DNA of 64,000 nt, from assembly GCA_023105745.1 (NCBI GenBank), contig JALGQZ010000002.1:78509785-78573784 (forward strand), given 5' to 3'. How positions within the stretch are numbered: position 1 is the stretch's first letter; the number at the start of each line of letters is the position of its first letter. A program made the translations under genes and the position numbers. The stretch comes from Austropuccinia psidii (taxonomy: Eukaryota > Basidiomycota > Pucciniomycetes > Pucciniales > Sphaerophragmiaceae). Below are positions 20,752 to 32,688 of this stretch, in pieces. The notes under the pieces were generated by a model. That model did no database searches. It saw only the letters and a program-made list of their open reading frames with translations, and was not told the origin of the DNA.

Positions 20752-21320
20752 ATTTGTTATTATAAATATTATAAATAATATTTATTTTAACACTTGATTT
20801 ATGATTAAAATATCAATCAATTACAAGTTTTCACGTCAATTTGAGTGATTTCTTGTTTTAAAGGAAATATTTAATTAAAATATTCCTTATAAATAATAAA
20901 AAATTATTTTATTATTTAATATTTATTAATTATTTATTAATAAATGTTTCTTTATTAATTTTCACGCACTTTGGTGAAAAATAATAGTAAACAATAAGTA
21001 ATATACTGTTTGTATATTATTATTTATATTAAAATTTAAATAATACTGTTGTATTATTATCAAATTTCGTGAAAATTATTGCAATATAATGAAATAAAGA
21101 GGATTTGTACTCTTACTCTCAACAAAAATATTGGTAATATATATTTTTGGAGAAAAAAAAATCATGTATATAATATATGATGCTATATTATATAAAAAAA
21201 ATGATAATAATAGAAAATAAGATAAATTCAAAATTTTACTCACTGTTAGTAAAATACCTTTTAAATAACTGAATTTTTACGCCTAATTCAGTTCAAAACA
21301 CGTCCAATAAGGTTGAAAAA

Positions 21321-21337
21321 CCACGGCCAGGCCCCCA
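21321..21337 (-). other. Candidate primer-binding site of element 2
   Basis: Minus strand TGGGGGCCTGGCCGTGG, three bases inside the LTR end. It is shared with element 1 and begins with TGG as expected for tRNA priming; the tRNA is unidentified. Confidence 0.65.
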
Positions 21338-21340
21338 AAA

Positions 21341-22847
21341 TGTCAGGGTGAGTCTATATAGTAGCTATAAAATGTAGTTACAAGCTAGTATTATGACTGT
21401 GACACGTCAAAAAACAAATAAATTTAAATCTTCAGGTCCTACTGCTACGTGGTAACAGTGGTGATGAGTCTGTTGAGGACCTGGGTTGCAATACTCTAAT
21501 ATCTTTGACTGTAAAGAAGTACTACAGTAATTATATTCTAATTATATATTTAATGATAATTCTAAGGACACTACTGATTGATAACAGTTTTGTCACGTAA
21601 GAATATGGATAATAAGATAAAGATGATGGGTTTTCAAGGAAAAAACCCTTCTTTTTATATCTTTCAAGACTGTAAAGAGTTATTAACTCTTCACGCGTCA
21701 GAGGAGTGAAAATTTTCACTCCAATGATCAGTCTGTGGTTCTGGATCGTCAATTCTGACGTCAATGGAGGCAGAATTGTGGTTTTGGAACCACAAATGAT
21801 CATTCTGGATCAATACAGGGTGAAAAAACTTTTCACCTGCCACGTCAGAACTTGGATGACGTTGTTCTGGTGTCTGTATGATCAATAATGATGATTTTAG
21901 AGAGGTTATATCTTCATAAGTATATTATTTTAAGTATGAGAGCAATAATGTTTGATACAAGTTTGATACAGTCATGTATTGCTAGGAAAACCTTCCAATC
22001 AAGATATCTCAGTCAGTTCTTAAGATATCAAGAAACCAAGAGCACAGAATTGAAGGTCTTAATGAGCTCTTCAATTTCGTATGCTTCATGTTTTCCCTTC
22101 TTTAAAATGGCAAAAGTTACAAGGGTTTTAAGTTTTTGGATGTATTTTTGTACATCAGTATGAGGCTTCAAAAACTTCCATACCAGATATTTTCTTCAAT
22201 TTGGAATATATCTGTATTCTGATGATACAGTCTTGTAGGGCTTGATTAGCTCTACGGTTTGGTATATTACACTGTACAGTTGTATGAGTGTATGCCAAAG
22301 ATACAGGGGTTTGATTACATTGTTGTTTTCAGAATATCTGTATTTTGGTTGTTAAACCTTTGAACCAAGATCCCTCAGTCAATTTAAGAGATACAGAGGT
22401 CTAAGGTGTCTCAAATTAAAGCTCTTGTTTAGATCTTTAATTTGGTTATACTTTTGTACAGTTTTGTACAAGCCCTCTTTGACTTTCAGGGGGGTCTTGG
22501 TTTTAAAATAAAGGTCATATGGTATCTCCAGTTGTAGTGGTGTTACAGCAACATGGATGATACCATTGTATACCTCTCTATGTGAGCTTTAAGAAAAATA
22601 CCATTTTTGGTATAGAATAACTTAAATATGCATAAGTTAGATGAGAGGTGAAAATAAGGGTTTTGACTTGTTTATTCTCCTCTAGGTTTCCTTATTCTGT
22701 TTGGATAAGGTTGGTGTTTAATTTAAGAGGAGTTTTTTCCTCTTATTTATTACCTGTATTGAATATGTTTGTTCAATACTTGTCATACCATTATTTATGG
22801 TATGTTGGATGTCATGCTAGTGCTCTGTTTTGAGTCACAGGCTGACA
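21341..22847 (-). repeat. 5' LTR of element 2, family LTR-1 (1507 bp)
   Basis: Runs from TGTCAGGGTGAG to CAGGCTGACA on the plus strand and is flanked by GGAAT. It keeps TGACGTCA at 21756-21763 and further ACGT-core sites (for example in CACGTCAAA, CACGCGTC and CACGTCAGAAC). The three ~185-bp hairpin units are present; the middle stem is partly mutated here. This LTR would supply the promoter for the minus-strand transcript. Confidence 0.93.
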
Positions 22848-22852
22848 GGAAT
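22848..22852. repeat. Target-site duplication GGAAT (right) of element 2
   Basis: Exact repeat of 12562-12566. Confidence 0.92.
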
Positions 22853-25800
22853 ACTGCTTATTAATCATTAAAATATGAATACTTTGAGTTTTTTTTTTGG
22901 AAAACTTACTTGTTTTCCTCACAATTAATCTTTATATAGAACTTTATTTTTTTCATCCCATCCAAATTTTTATTAGGAATAATTTAATAATATTATTTAG
23001 AAATTTCTTTAACTTTGATATAGAATACAATATATTTTGTTTGATGATATCCTCTTTTTTTAGTTTTAAACTTGAATAAGACTAGGAAAAATTATTAAAT
23101 AACAAACAAGGCTTTTATTTTCATAGCTCAAATTTTCAATTCATATATTGAATTTCTTGAAGTTTTATTTGTTAATATGGAATAGCTAATTTCTATCCAT
23201 CTATTTGATTATCTCAAAGTATTTCATTAATATCATTTCATATTTTTTTTATGTTCAAATTAATTTTTTTAAAATTTTAAAATTTTTTTTTCTTTGGTTT
23301 TTTGAGATTAAATATCTTATAATATGTATTTCATTTATTGGGATAAATCAATAACTCCTTAAATTGTGAAAACTTATAATTTTTTTTTTTTTTCAAAATT
23401 AATTTGAGGTTTTAATATTTTTCCAAAATTAAAATGTTAGTTTATCAAAAACTCAAGTTTAGAAAATTAAGAGAATTAAAAAAATTCAAGAAAAGAATTT
23501 CATATTTTTACTATCAAAAATATTACTAATAAAATTAGGTTACTAATTTAAAGTCTATTATTATTGATATAAATAAGGTATTAAAAAAATATACCAAAAC
23601 TATTTTAATAAAAATAATAGCAAATTTCTTATTTTCATGAAATATCACAATTAACCTTATTTTTTTTATAGAAAATCATTTGATTGATAATTTTTCTTTG
23701 AAAATTAAAAACCAATTAAATTAATTGTTTTTTTTTTCTAAATTTTATTTCGAAAAATTAATTTATCAACCCATTTGGTATTTTTTAAAAATCTATAAGT
23801 GTTTTTTTGAAGTTCATATTTACCAAATAATAATAAAAAAATGTGTATCTTCAATAATATTTAGACATAATTTTCAAATTTTTGGTATTTGTTTTATAAA
23901 AAATTCTCAAAATATTAATTTGAATCAATTTAATTTGAAACATTTCACAGATATTATTTGGAATTTTTTTTTAAGTAAGCTTAAATTCATAAAAATACCA
24001 ATTTACATCCATATCCAGCCAGCGTCCAAAAATCACACAAATCAAATATGATAACATTCAATGCCCTTATTGAAAATCATATGGAATATTTATTAAATAA
24101 TTTATCTCTCTAAAATTTTTATTTATGAATATCCTCCTTCAAAAATTTCTGAATTAGATAATATAAATTACTTCCCGTTTAATTAATTCTTGTTGTGTTT
24201 ATATAAAAATTTAAATTACTCATTTAATAAAAACTTGATTTGTAAGGTTGGAATATGAAAAAAATAAGTAAGACTTACCAAAATTTTACTTAATTTACTC
24301 TGAATTTTCTAATAATAATGAATCATAATAATTATAATAATAAGATATTATTATAATTATGGTGTAAAATATATAAATAGAATAAAAAATCAATAATTAA
24401 TATATTATGGAAAATTATTATTTTTACCAAAAATAATAATTTCATAGAAAATTTGTATTCAATAATAAATAAAAATTTATAATTAAAATATTACTAATAT
24501 TAAAGTTAAAATTCAATATGAATACTATTCATATTTATGAGAGATAATTTTATGAATAAATAAAGAGAGAAATATGATACTAAGATAACAATAGCTTAAT
24601 TTTAACACTTAATATGATAATTTTGATTAATTTTACACCTAATAATTTAAATAAAACTTATTTAAATTTTATTTACAATCCAAAATACAGAGAAATACAA
24701 TTTTTACTATTTTTACATTATTTTAGATATTTTAAGAGAATCTTAACAAAAGAAAATAAAATATTAATATAATAACATATAATTTAGTTATTAATACAGG
24801 ATATCACTTTGGTACTTTATAATATAAGAATATTATATATATAATAAAGAATATTACCTTTTTTATACAATGTTTTTATTTTATTTGATGAATCTTAGAG
24901 GGAAATAGAGGCAGAAGAGGTCCTTTCTTAGTAAATATCCTTCCATCTAGTGACCAGAAACCTTCTATTAGACACTTAATGATATTATCTACTTGGACTG
25001 ATCAATATTTGAAGCTTTAGTGATGATTACATCATTGTGAAACCTTTCGATCTAATTATTACACCACCTTTTAAAGTTATCACTATAAAATTAATGTTCT
25101 GACATAATAAGCTTTCAAAATGATTTAATTTTGTATATGAAGGTATTTTTACTCATAAAATACTAATATCCAAGATATTTATCTCTTATTCAACGGCTAA
25201 ACTTAAATTAAGATTACTTTTGAAGATCAAAAATCATTATTTTCAAGCTTTAAATTTAATCATTAATAACTTTTAATTCTTTTGATGTAATTCAAATTTA
25301 AATATTTCATTCTAATAGATTTTCATTTCCTTACTAATTTTTTAAGAGTATTTTATTATATTCTCAAAACTCTATTTTTCATGATTTTTCTCTTAATTCA
25401 TCTTTTCTGTTGAAATTTGCTATTTTAAACTTGAAACTATGGTTTCATGGGGTTAAACCTTGAATATAATGATAATAATTACATAATTTATTACTAATAA
25501 ACTATCAAAGTATGAATTTCTACTTTGTTTTAATTTTGGACCACTTTTTATTTTAATTGGTCAACTGGTATTTCTTGTTTTGGTCAATTTCTCCTTATTA
25601 TTCATAAATTTATTTATATATTTCTAAATAAATTGTATACCTGTATTTTAATAGCTAATTTCTGGTAACTTCAATTTTGGATAAAGTCTTTATCATCAGT
25701 AATTCAAAATATATGAGCTAAAAACCATCAATATATGCACTGATCATAAAAGTGCATATATCTAGGTATCTCAGTAAGTATTAGGTTTACGGATATGACC

Positions 25801-28600
25801 TTAAAGAGTCATATATTTATTTTTGTATGGGGAAGTAAGTTTTGTAGCTTAATTAAAAAAAACATTTTTTTTCTGAAATAATAAAGATTTTATGCCTTTT
25901 AATTGCATTTCCACTTATTTTAATTGGGTTTTAAGAATTTTTTTTTAATTAATATTATTAAAATAAGTTTTATAATTTTGTTTGTGAAATTTTTGAATAT
26001 TTTTTCATATCTCAAAGTCTCAAATGATTAAATTTTGATAAAATCTGTTTTTGAAACACTTATATGTTTTGACTACTCTGCATAATTAACTTATTAGTAT
26101 AAATTCTCCATCTTACTTCTATTCCATCAATTTAACATAAAACTCAATTTATTAATCTATCTTTCAATGCATACTAAAAATGATATGTGTGAAACTCTCT
26201 TGTAGTTTGAAAATATCTTTACCAAATAATTGAATAGAAGTATAGTATTACAGCTTGAAACATTAAGAATGAGTGTCAGATTTAATCTCCTCATTTCCAT
26301 TTTTACTTAAACCCCTTTTCAAATAAAACACTAGATATTTTGGTATTTCTTTTTTATGAAAAATGAAGTAGAAAATATTAAGCTGTCTTAAAATAAATTA
26401 TTTATATAATTTTTTTCTGTAATAATAGACATTAACAATAAGTTATTCTCTTATTTAAAGCATAATTGATGGACCATAATCAAAAATAATAATAAAGGGT
26501 ACTTATTATTAGTTTACTAATTTTATTAGTTGTTTTATATCTATTCTATAATTACTTTTTCTTGTATAATTTTATCTTTTCAAGAAAAAAATTCTTTATA
26601 AATATTTTAAGAAACAAAATAAAAGAAAACATAACTCCTAATAATTTGTAAAAATTATTATTTTCTTTTATCAGATTATTATCTGTTTCAATTTTTTGAT
26701 TATTTATCTTTATTTTTTTTCTAACACCATTATCATTATGATTTTTTTAATAAAATCATTTAAATCCCAAAAAAAATTATTAAGAGTTAGATAGGGCCTT
26801 CTAAGGTAAAAACTCAATAAATTTTGACTTTATTTCAGAGTAATGAACTTTACATTCTGTGCTAATTTATTTTAAGTTAAAACTAAAATTGAAATTCAAA
26901 TCAATCAATAAAAAATTTAATGAGAATATAATTATAAGAAAATCCATAAGAAATAAATTAATTAATAAGAAAAGAAGCTAAGCAATAGGAATAAAACTAA
27001 TATTTAAAAATTTTAATTTAACAAATAAAAAAAGATTATACATATTCTTATTTTATTTTCTTTTTTAAAATCAATTTTTCAAAAAAAAAAAACACTGAAA
27101 ATGTTTATTGATAATGTTCAATTATATAAGATAATATATTAAAAAGTAAAATCAAATTAATATTGTTATCCAAGGTGGGGATTCTCTCCCAAAATGGTTT
27201 TCATTACATGAGATTTATTTTTTTTGATTGAATTGATTTTCTATATTATCTGGTCTTAAAATTATTCAATAAAAAAATGGTAAAATACAAGACTTATTCA
27301 TATATAAGGCTTTCTTTAATTTATCAATGGCTTTCAAATAGAAAGCTCTTTTTAAAATTAAAAATATATAGGTAGACTTAAAATGTTATATCAAGGGATA
27401 TTTGGATTTTAATGATAAAATGAAAATAAATTCAAATAAATTGAAATATATTAAAAAGAATTCAAATAATTGAAATTTTAAAATTATGAGAAAAAAAAAC
27501 TCTTTTGAATATTTTAATGTTTTAGAATAACTTAAAATTTCAAGAAAAATTAAAATTTTGTGTTAAACCTAATTTTCAAGGAAATTTCAAAGCTAAATTT
27601 GAAATGGAACACTTTATTTCAGGTTTATCCAATTGTATAATTGTTTATATTAGCTCAAATTAATTCATCAATTAATTTAAATATTTCTAATTTATCATTT
27701 AATTTTATCATAAATTTTTTGAATAATTTCAATGGTAGTTTTTAATTAATGATGATTTTATTGATTAAAAGGATACAAAGATTACCATAAAGGTCAAAAT
27801 AATGAGTAAACTAATTAGAAGTTTTTACTTAAGAGAAAGAGAATAGTCATTAAACTTTTGAGAGAGTTTTTTTCAGAAATGAAATTTGAAATATTTATTC
27901 AGAAGAATATCTAGAAACAAAATTATTTGAAGGAAAAAATAAAACAAAAGATAATAATTTTATTGATTTTGAATAAAAAAAAACATATGGGAATCATGTT
28001 GAAGTCATTTCAGTAAATAATTCAGAATTTACTTAAGATATTAAGTTGTTTTTTTAAGAAAATTAGTTAATTTATAACTTTTTTTGAAAAAATTTAATGG
28101 TTATTGGTTATCATTTGATTTATTACCCAAAAAATATTAAATCTTTTTCAATAAAAATAATGTCTTTTTTCTTAAAGAACTTACTCATCCTATACAAGAA
28201 AACACCTTTTCAATCCATTGAAATAAATTGACTGAAAAAATACAGTAAATTTTTTTCTTATGAAAAATGAGATTAATGATTTAGAAGAAAAAAACATATC
28301 TTAATCTTTTTTTTTGGAACACTCCCACTTTTGTAACTACAAACATGCTTTCATTCAAAATATTATGTAGCATCATACAAGAAATAGTTATCTTATTTTT
28401 GGGGATTGGAGATAAGGCTTAAGTATATAATAAAAATTGAGAAAAATTCCTCAAACACTCTGTAGATTGATCAATAAAAATCCCATATTTATATGAAATG
28501 AATCAATCAATTGAAAAAAAAAGTAAAAATTAAAGCAGTATAGTGAACTGGTAGATTGATGTTTTAAATTATATTTTTTTATTCCTTATCCTTTGGAATA
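22853..28600. other. AT-rich region without recognised genes
   Basis: About 5.7 kb of strongly AT-rich sequence continuing the pre-insertion target of element 2. Frames are short and broken, with many A/T homopolymers. I see no LTR end, tRNA or splice-compatible chain of exons. A slightly less AT-rich patch near 24900-25080 may be an old transposon remnant but is not classifiable by eye. Confidence 0.6.
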
Positions 28601-29450
28601 AAAAATGAGGTGAGAATTTGAAAATTAACCTTATAAACTGAGTCATGAATTAATGCTCTATGTAGTGCTATCCTTGCTATCATATTGAAAAGTTCATTCC
28701 CAAATTTTTGTGTACTGAACTAGACAACCATATCTCACCAAAATTGCACTGATATTAGCCTATTTCTTCCAACATGATTGGTAATTTGACCTTATTCACT
28801 TTGTAGAAATTGAGGTCCCCATCCAGAATGTGTTGAGGAATTATTCAATGCCACCCTTTTTTATTATCATGGCAATTCTACTGATCACTGGATGGTGGCC
28901 TAATTGGAATGTTAATCTTGTCAATGGGACTAGAAATTGGATCAATACCTTGATTCTAAATAATGACATCTTGATATCTCTCCATGCTATCTCATCAACC
29001 AATTTTGGGTAGCCAACATAAAAAATTCAGTCAAAAATCTCAAAGAAATCACTGAAAATGGTTTTCTCAATAGTATGAACAAATACTCCAAATGGAACAG
29101 AATCAATCACTTCCAAGGATATTTTATAGTGAAACATTTGGCAAAGCTCATCATCACTGAACTGATTCTGATACCATGGCTCAATCTGTGGAGTTGAATT
29201 GATTATGTGGTTTAGGTTGGATCAAAAATGTTGAAGGGCCTATAAATAAATTAATTTTAAAAATCTAATGAGCATATTGTTCTCATTTATCCATTCCTAT
29301 TGAGCTGAAGATTATAAATAAACAAAACTTCTCAGTGAACTGAGTCATCTTACCTAAAATTTCCATAAAATCCTTTGAATTAAAGAAACAAATGGCCAAA
29401 GCTTCACCGTGATCACATCTAAAGCCAGTCTGACTCCGTGTTATCTTGTA
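28601..29450. other. Less AT-rich, decayed, unclassified patch upstream of HEN1
   Basis: Base composition resembles the decayed transposons elsewhere in the window. Broken frames run on both strands (a 60-codon plus frame at 28830-29012; longer interrupted segments on the minus strand). It may be a dead transposon. No domain motif is convincing. Confidence 0.4.
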
Positions 29451-29467
29451 TCTATTACATGCTTGAA

Positions 29468-29785
29468 TCAGATAAATTGGCTCAAAGTAGTTCTTTTTTG
29501 AAGAATTTTCGTTGAAATTGGTATTGATGACCCAGAAAAATCCGTATTTCTACCCAGATGGCAAGTTTTCATCTTGTTTTCTTGCCTCGGTTTTCCTTGA
29601 ATCCCAGCCAAAGCCATAATTTCCGCCGTCAAGAAGGTCGAAACTGAGCAATCGGCGCCGGAATCAGGATCATCACTTGGGTCGTCGTCCGATTCGGTGT
29701 GGTCGATATAATCCAGCCGACGAGGCTCCGTTTCTTGCTCGGTACCTCCGATCGTACCTTCAACGATGGCCAAAGATTCCGATCA
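29468..29785 (-). other. Possible antisense coding segment overlapping HEN1 5' end
   Basis: An open minus-strand frame of about 100 codons with protein-like composition (an acidic stretch ESDDDPSDDPDSGAD, then AEIMALAGIQGKPRQ) and a GC content like host genes. It has no ATG at its start and is closed upstream by TGA. A GTAGAAA sequence after CATCTGG could be a splice donor. It may be an exon of a gene divergent from HEN1 whose other exons I cannot find, or only the shadow of a GC-rich 5' region. Confidence 0.22.
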
Positions 29786-29833
29786 GCTTGTCAGTTTGAA
29801 ATTTCATGTTATCGTCCTCAAGAGATTTCTTCT

Positions 29834-31509
29834 ATGAGCTCTCATCTTGATGCCAAATTATCGCAGTCCCAAGAACAAAATTCTAATGATCTCCATCAGT
29901 CGGCCTACTACTTCTTTCCTCCCTTGGTCATGCAGCGTCGCTCGTTTTCTATGGAGTTTATCAAACGTAAAAGGATTCATTCCGTAGGTCGGCTTATCTG
30001 TCTTAAATCCTAGTCACTATTCTGACCTGGATAGTTACTGATTTGCTCAAAGCGCAGGTCTTAGAACTTGGTTGTGGAGAAGGCACCTTATTAGGACTTT
30101 TAACTCATCCAGCTACAAGTCTCGATGAATTTCCCCCAAGCCAGATTGCTCCCAGTCTTCTGAAAGACCTCAAAAAAGATCTAGTTGAGGATCGTTTCGA
30201 TGATCCAGCTTATGCTATCCGACTCAAAGCGATTCAAGACCAAATTCTTCCTCAAGTACCCCGGCTTAGTGCTCATGAACAAGATCTCCATCTGAGTCAC
30301 TTGATCGGTATCGATATCGATCCCAACAGGCTCCGCTCTGCTCGTCAGTCAATCAGTCCCACCAATCTGAATTTTTCAAGTTATAGTCCTGCCATTCGTT
30401 GGGAACCATTAGAGGTCGAGATTTGGCAGGGCGATATCACTGTCTTTAACAATAAATTCGTCGGTATAGAATGTGTGGTGATGAGTGAAGTGATCGAGCA
30501 TCTTTGGCCTGATCAACTCTCAAAACTAGAGCCTCTTCTATTCGCTTCTTATCAACCAGATTGGATTATCATTACAACACCAAATTATGAATTTAATCAA
30601 CATATCGATCAAGTTTCATCTACCGAAAATCAAAAACACCATCGTTTTTTGGACCCTACCAAGCGCACCAATCGAATCTTTAGAGACTCCGATCATAAGT
30701 TTGAATGGACAAGAAATGAGTTCAAACAATGGTGTGACTCAATTTCATCAGAGTACCATTATGACTTTGAAATCTCAGGATGTGGTTCCTATAATAATTA
30801 CTTCAAAAGCCTTTCATCACCGCTTTCTTCTTTGGATGGTAAATCTATCAATCGAACTTGCTTACCAGCTCCAGATTGCCCTGAAAAGTTTTTTGCAACT
30901 CAAATCGTTATCTTTCAAAGACGAGATAAACCACAAAAACAACTTCAAGTGACAAAAGATATCATTGGCTCTCTAGGCTCTCAACATCGATTATTGGTCT
31001 CTGAGTTTTTTGCTGCACATCCCCTTGCTTGTCAACCTTCGACGCCTGCCAAGATTCTTGAGGATGTAAAGGATTACTTTACTCAAACTAATCAAACCAA
31101 AGTTCAACTTCGGGAACTTTGGCTCTGTAAGACGGGTCTTGATAAGCTTTGTGGTGGTAAATTATTAGAGCTTTTGTTTGCATTTTCAGCCACTGATGAG
31201 TGGGAATTAGCTATCGATACCTCAAATGGAAGACGAGGAATGGATGCAGTTTGGGTGACTTGGTTACACTCTTTACTATCCAACAATGTTGATAACAATA
31301 CCTCAAGCCAGACTGAGAGGCTTGATGACGACTCGCATTCATCGTCTTGCTCACAATCGTCTTATTCAAACACAAATTCATCGGCTTGGAAAGGTCGGGG
31401 AGAAGATCCAGAAGATAATTCGGCCGTTGAATTGCCTTGTCCGAATTTGTTCAATCCATTTAAATCCACTTTAACTCAGGATTCTCATGATGGTGAAACT
31501 TGGTGGTGA
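29834..31509 (+). CDS. HEN1: HEN1-type small RNA 2'-O-methyltransferase
   Basis: Transfers a methyl group from S-adenosylmethionine to the 2'-OH of the 3'-terminal nucleotide of small RNAs, protecting them from tailing and decay. Exon 1 is 29834-29983, the intron 29984-30057, exon 2 30058-31509, giving 533 residues. The junction is exact: ...KRIHS joins VLELGCGEG. Motifs: YYFFPPLVMQRRS before the domain; SAM motif LELGCGEG at about 52-59; IGIDIDP at about 133-139; the metal-binding set E194, E197, H198 (SEVIEHL) and H263 (DHKFEWTR), the HEN1 hallmark. The C-terminus is Ser/Asn-rich and disordered. There is no dsRNA-binding domain as in plants, so it is of the short type. Start uncertain: ATG 29834, or ATG 29766 with an extra intron at 29790-29866. 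Confidence 0.9.
29984..30057 (+). other. HEN1 intron (74 bp)
   Basis: GTAGGT donor and GCAG acceptor, with TACTGAT at 30036-30042 as a likely branch site. Phase 0. Removing it joins the region before SAM motif I to the motif itself in one frame. Confidence 0.85.
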
Positions 31510-31571
31510 AACAGTTGGAATCTCTAACCAAGATAATGCCTACTAGATTCACGATACTCCCTTCAGCCATT

Positions 31572-32380
31572 TCAAGATGGAACATTGCTCAAGCCATTGA
31601 CTGGTAGTGTGATTTTTAATGGATCATCAATCATTACAACCCAATCTTGATGCTTTTTCATGTCGACAAACAAACACATCAAATTAATGACTCGCAAGTC
31701 AAGGTATAAAAAAGAAAATATAATCTTTCTTGGATTCAAAGCAACAAGAAGAGGAAGTACAGTTATCTTAACTTTTTTGAATGTATCTTTAAAAAGCCAA
31801 GTCTTGAACGTCAACAATGTTTTCAACTATTTTTTAAATGCTGTTTGAAGAGAATGTTGAATTATTAATACTGAAAACATATTTTTTGAAAATAAAATAA
31901 AATAAAGTGATTTTTTATACACATTACCTGATGGATGACATCAAATTTCTTGGCCATTCTTGCTCTCTTGGCTTTGAAGGCAATGCATCAAATTTGACCG
32001 ATCGAATGTAATCAATCATATGTAAAAACTTTATCAGAAAAATCCACAGTCATGAGTTAACTAACTTAGTCTTTCATCCCAGGCTAGAAGATTGAATGAT
32101 ACGCTCAATCAATCTATTGATTTGAGGCTTTAGTACAAAGTTTTGCTTCCAATGCCTTCAAAAGTTGGTACTGGCCATCCGCGCTGACTGGAACAGAATC
32201 TGACCATTGAGACGACGATTTTGGTATGAAAACTAACCAATCTAGGCTTGAATTAGAGTGTCCGTGAGCGAATGTCTTGGGGCTGGAAGTAGGCTGGTGG
32301 TGATTGATAAGTTTCCAGGACGTTTTTGATTCCAGACAAGGGGCCATATCAAATAAATGAGGACCTGTAGAAGCCAACTG
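31572..32380 (-). CDS. Possible split minus-strand gene, unrecognised
   Basis: Three coding-like segments on the minus strand. Segment one (about 32380-32120) reads SSLDWLVFIPKSSSQWSDSV and then ADGQYQLLKALEAKL. Segment two (about 32012-31928) reads MIDYIRSVKFDALPSKPREQ and ends at a good donor (CATCAG then GTAATG). Segment three (about 31735-31572) reads MKKHQDWVVMIDDPLKITLP and ends in TGA. A pyrimidine tract and AAG at the start of segment three keep the phase with segment two. The link from segment one to two is unresolved. It would be convergent with HEN1, with 62 bases between the stops. I do not recognise the product, and it could also be a pseudogene. Confidence 0.3.
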
Positions 32381-32688
32381 TTGGGTTGAATCCTCAAGTG
32401 GGTTTTTGGGCTTACTAACTATTAGTATCTAAGTCTACCAAGCAGACCAATAACTAAATTCTTAAAAGCTTCTTAAACTTGTGCTAGATAAGGACATTTT
32501 GTTTTGATATTGGGTGCACATCGAACTTGCAAACAAGCTCAATAAATAATTGACAAGAAATTAGCTGGTTTGTATTAGGTAAATAGTGATAGGTACGATG
32601 AGATTGCTTAAAGAGTTTGTTAATGCTCGTTTCTATTTATAGTATCTAGATCATCGAAGCAGCTCTTTAGGATCGACGGACGATCACG

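Larger units (their letters stand above)
20330..21340 (-). other. Structured leader of element 2
   Basis: About 1 kb of AT-rich leader between the primer-binding site and the leader frame. It contains a hairpin with an 11-bp perfect stem at 20485-20511, a hairpin with an 11-bp perfect stem at 20517-20552, and two related copies, about 150 bp apart, of a block with a palindromic stem (20577-20603 and 20725-20751). The rest is A/T-rich with no further frame. Confidence 0.7.
12567..22847 (-). mobile_element. Element 2: full-length Ty3/gypsy retrotransposon (10.3 kb)
   Basis: Complete minus-strand element: LTR 21341-22847, primer-binding site, structured leader, gag, protease, reverse transcriptase, RNase H, integrase, chromodomain-like tail, polypurine tract, LTR 12567-14060. 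A perfect GGAAT duplication flanks it. The LTRs are nearly identical apart from a 12-bp indel and scattered changes, several at CpG sites, so insertion was fairly recent. Coding capacity is nearly whole but broken by a homopolymer frameshift (19081-19087), a 1-bp deletion near 17643 and one in-frame TAA near 14523. Gene order protease-RT-RNase H-integrase is that of Ty3/gypsy. Confidence 0.95.

Noticed and set aside
28830..29012. 60-codon plus frame in the patch before HEN1
   Set aside because: No domain, no conserved neighbour; the patch looks like a broken transposon on either strand.
30587..30952. 121-codon plus frame inside HEN1
   Set aside because: Out-of-frame shadow of the methyltransferase coding sequence.
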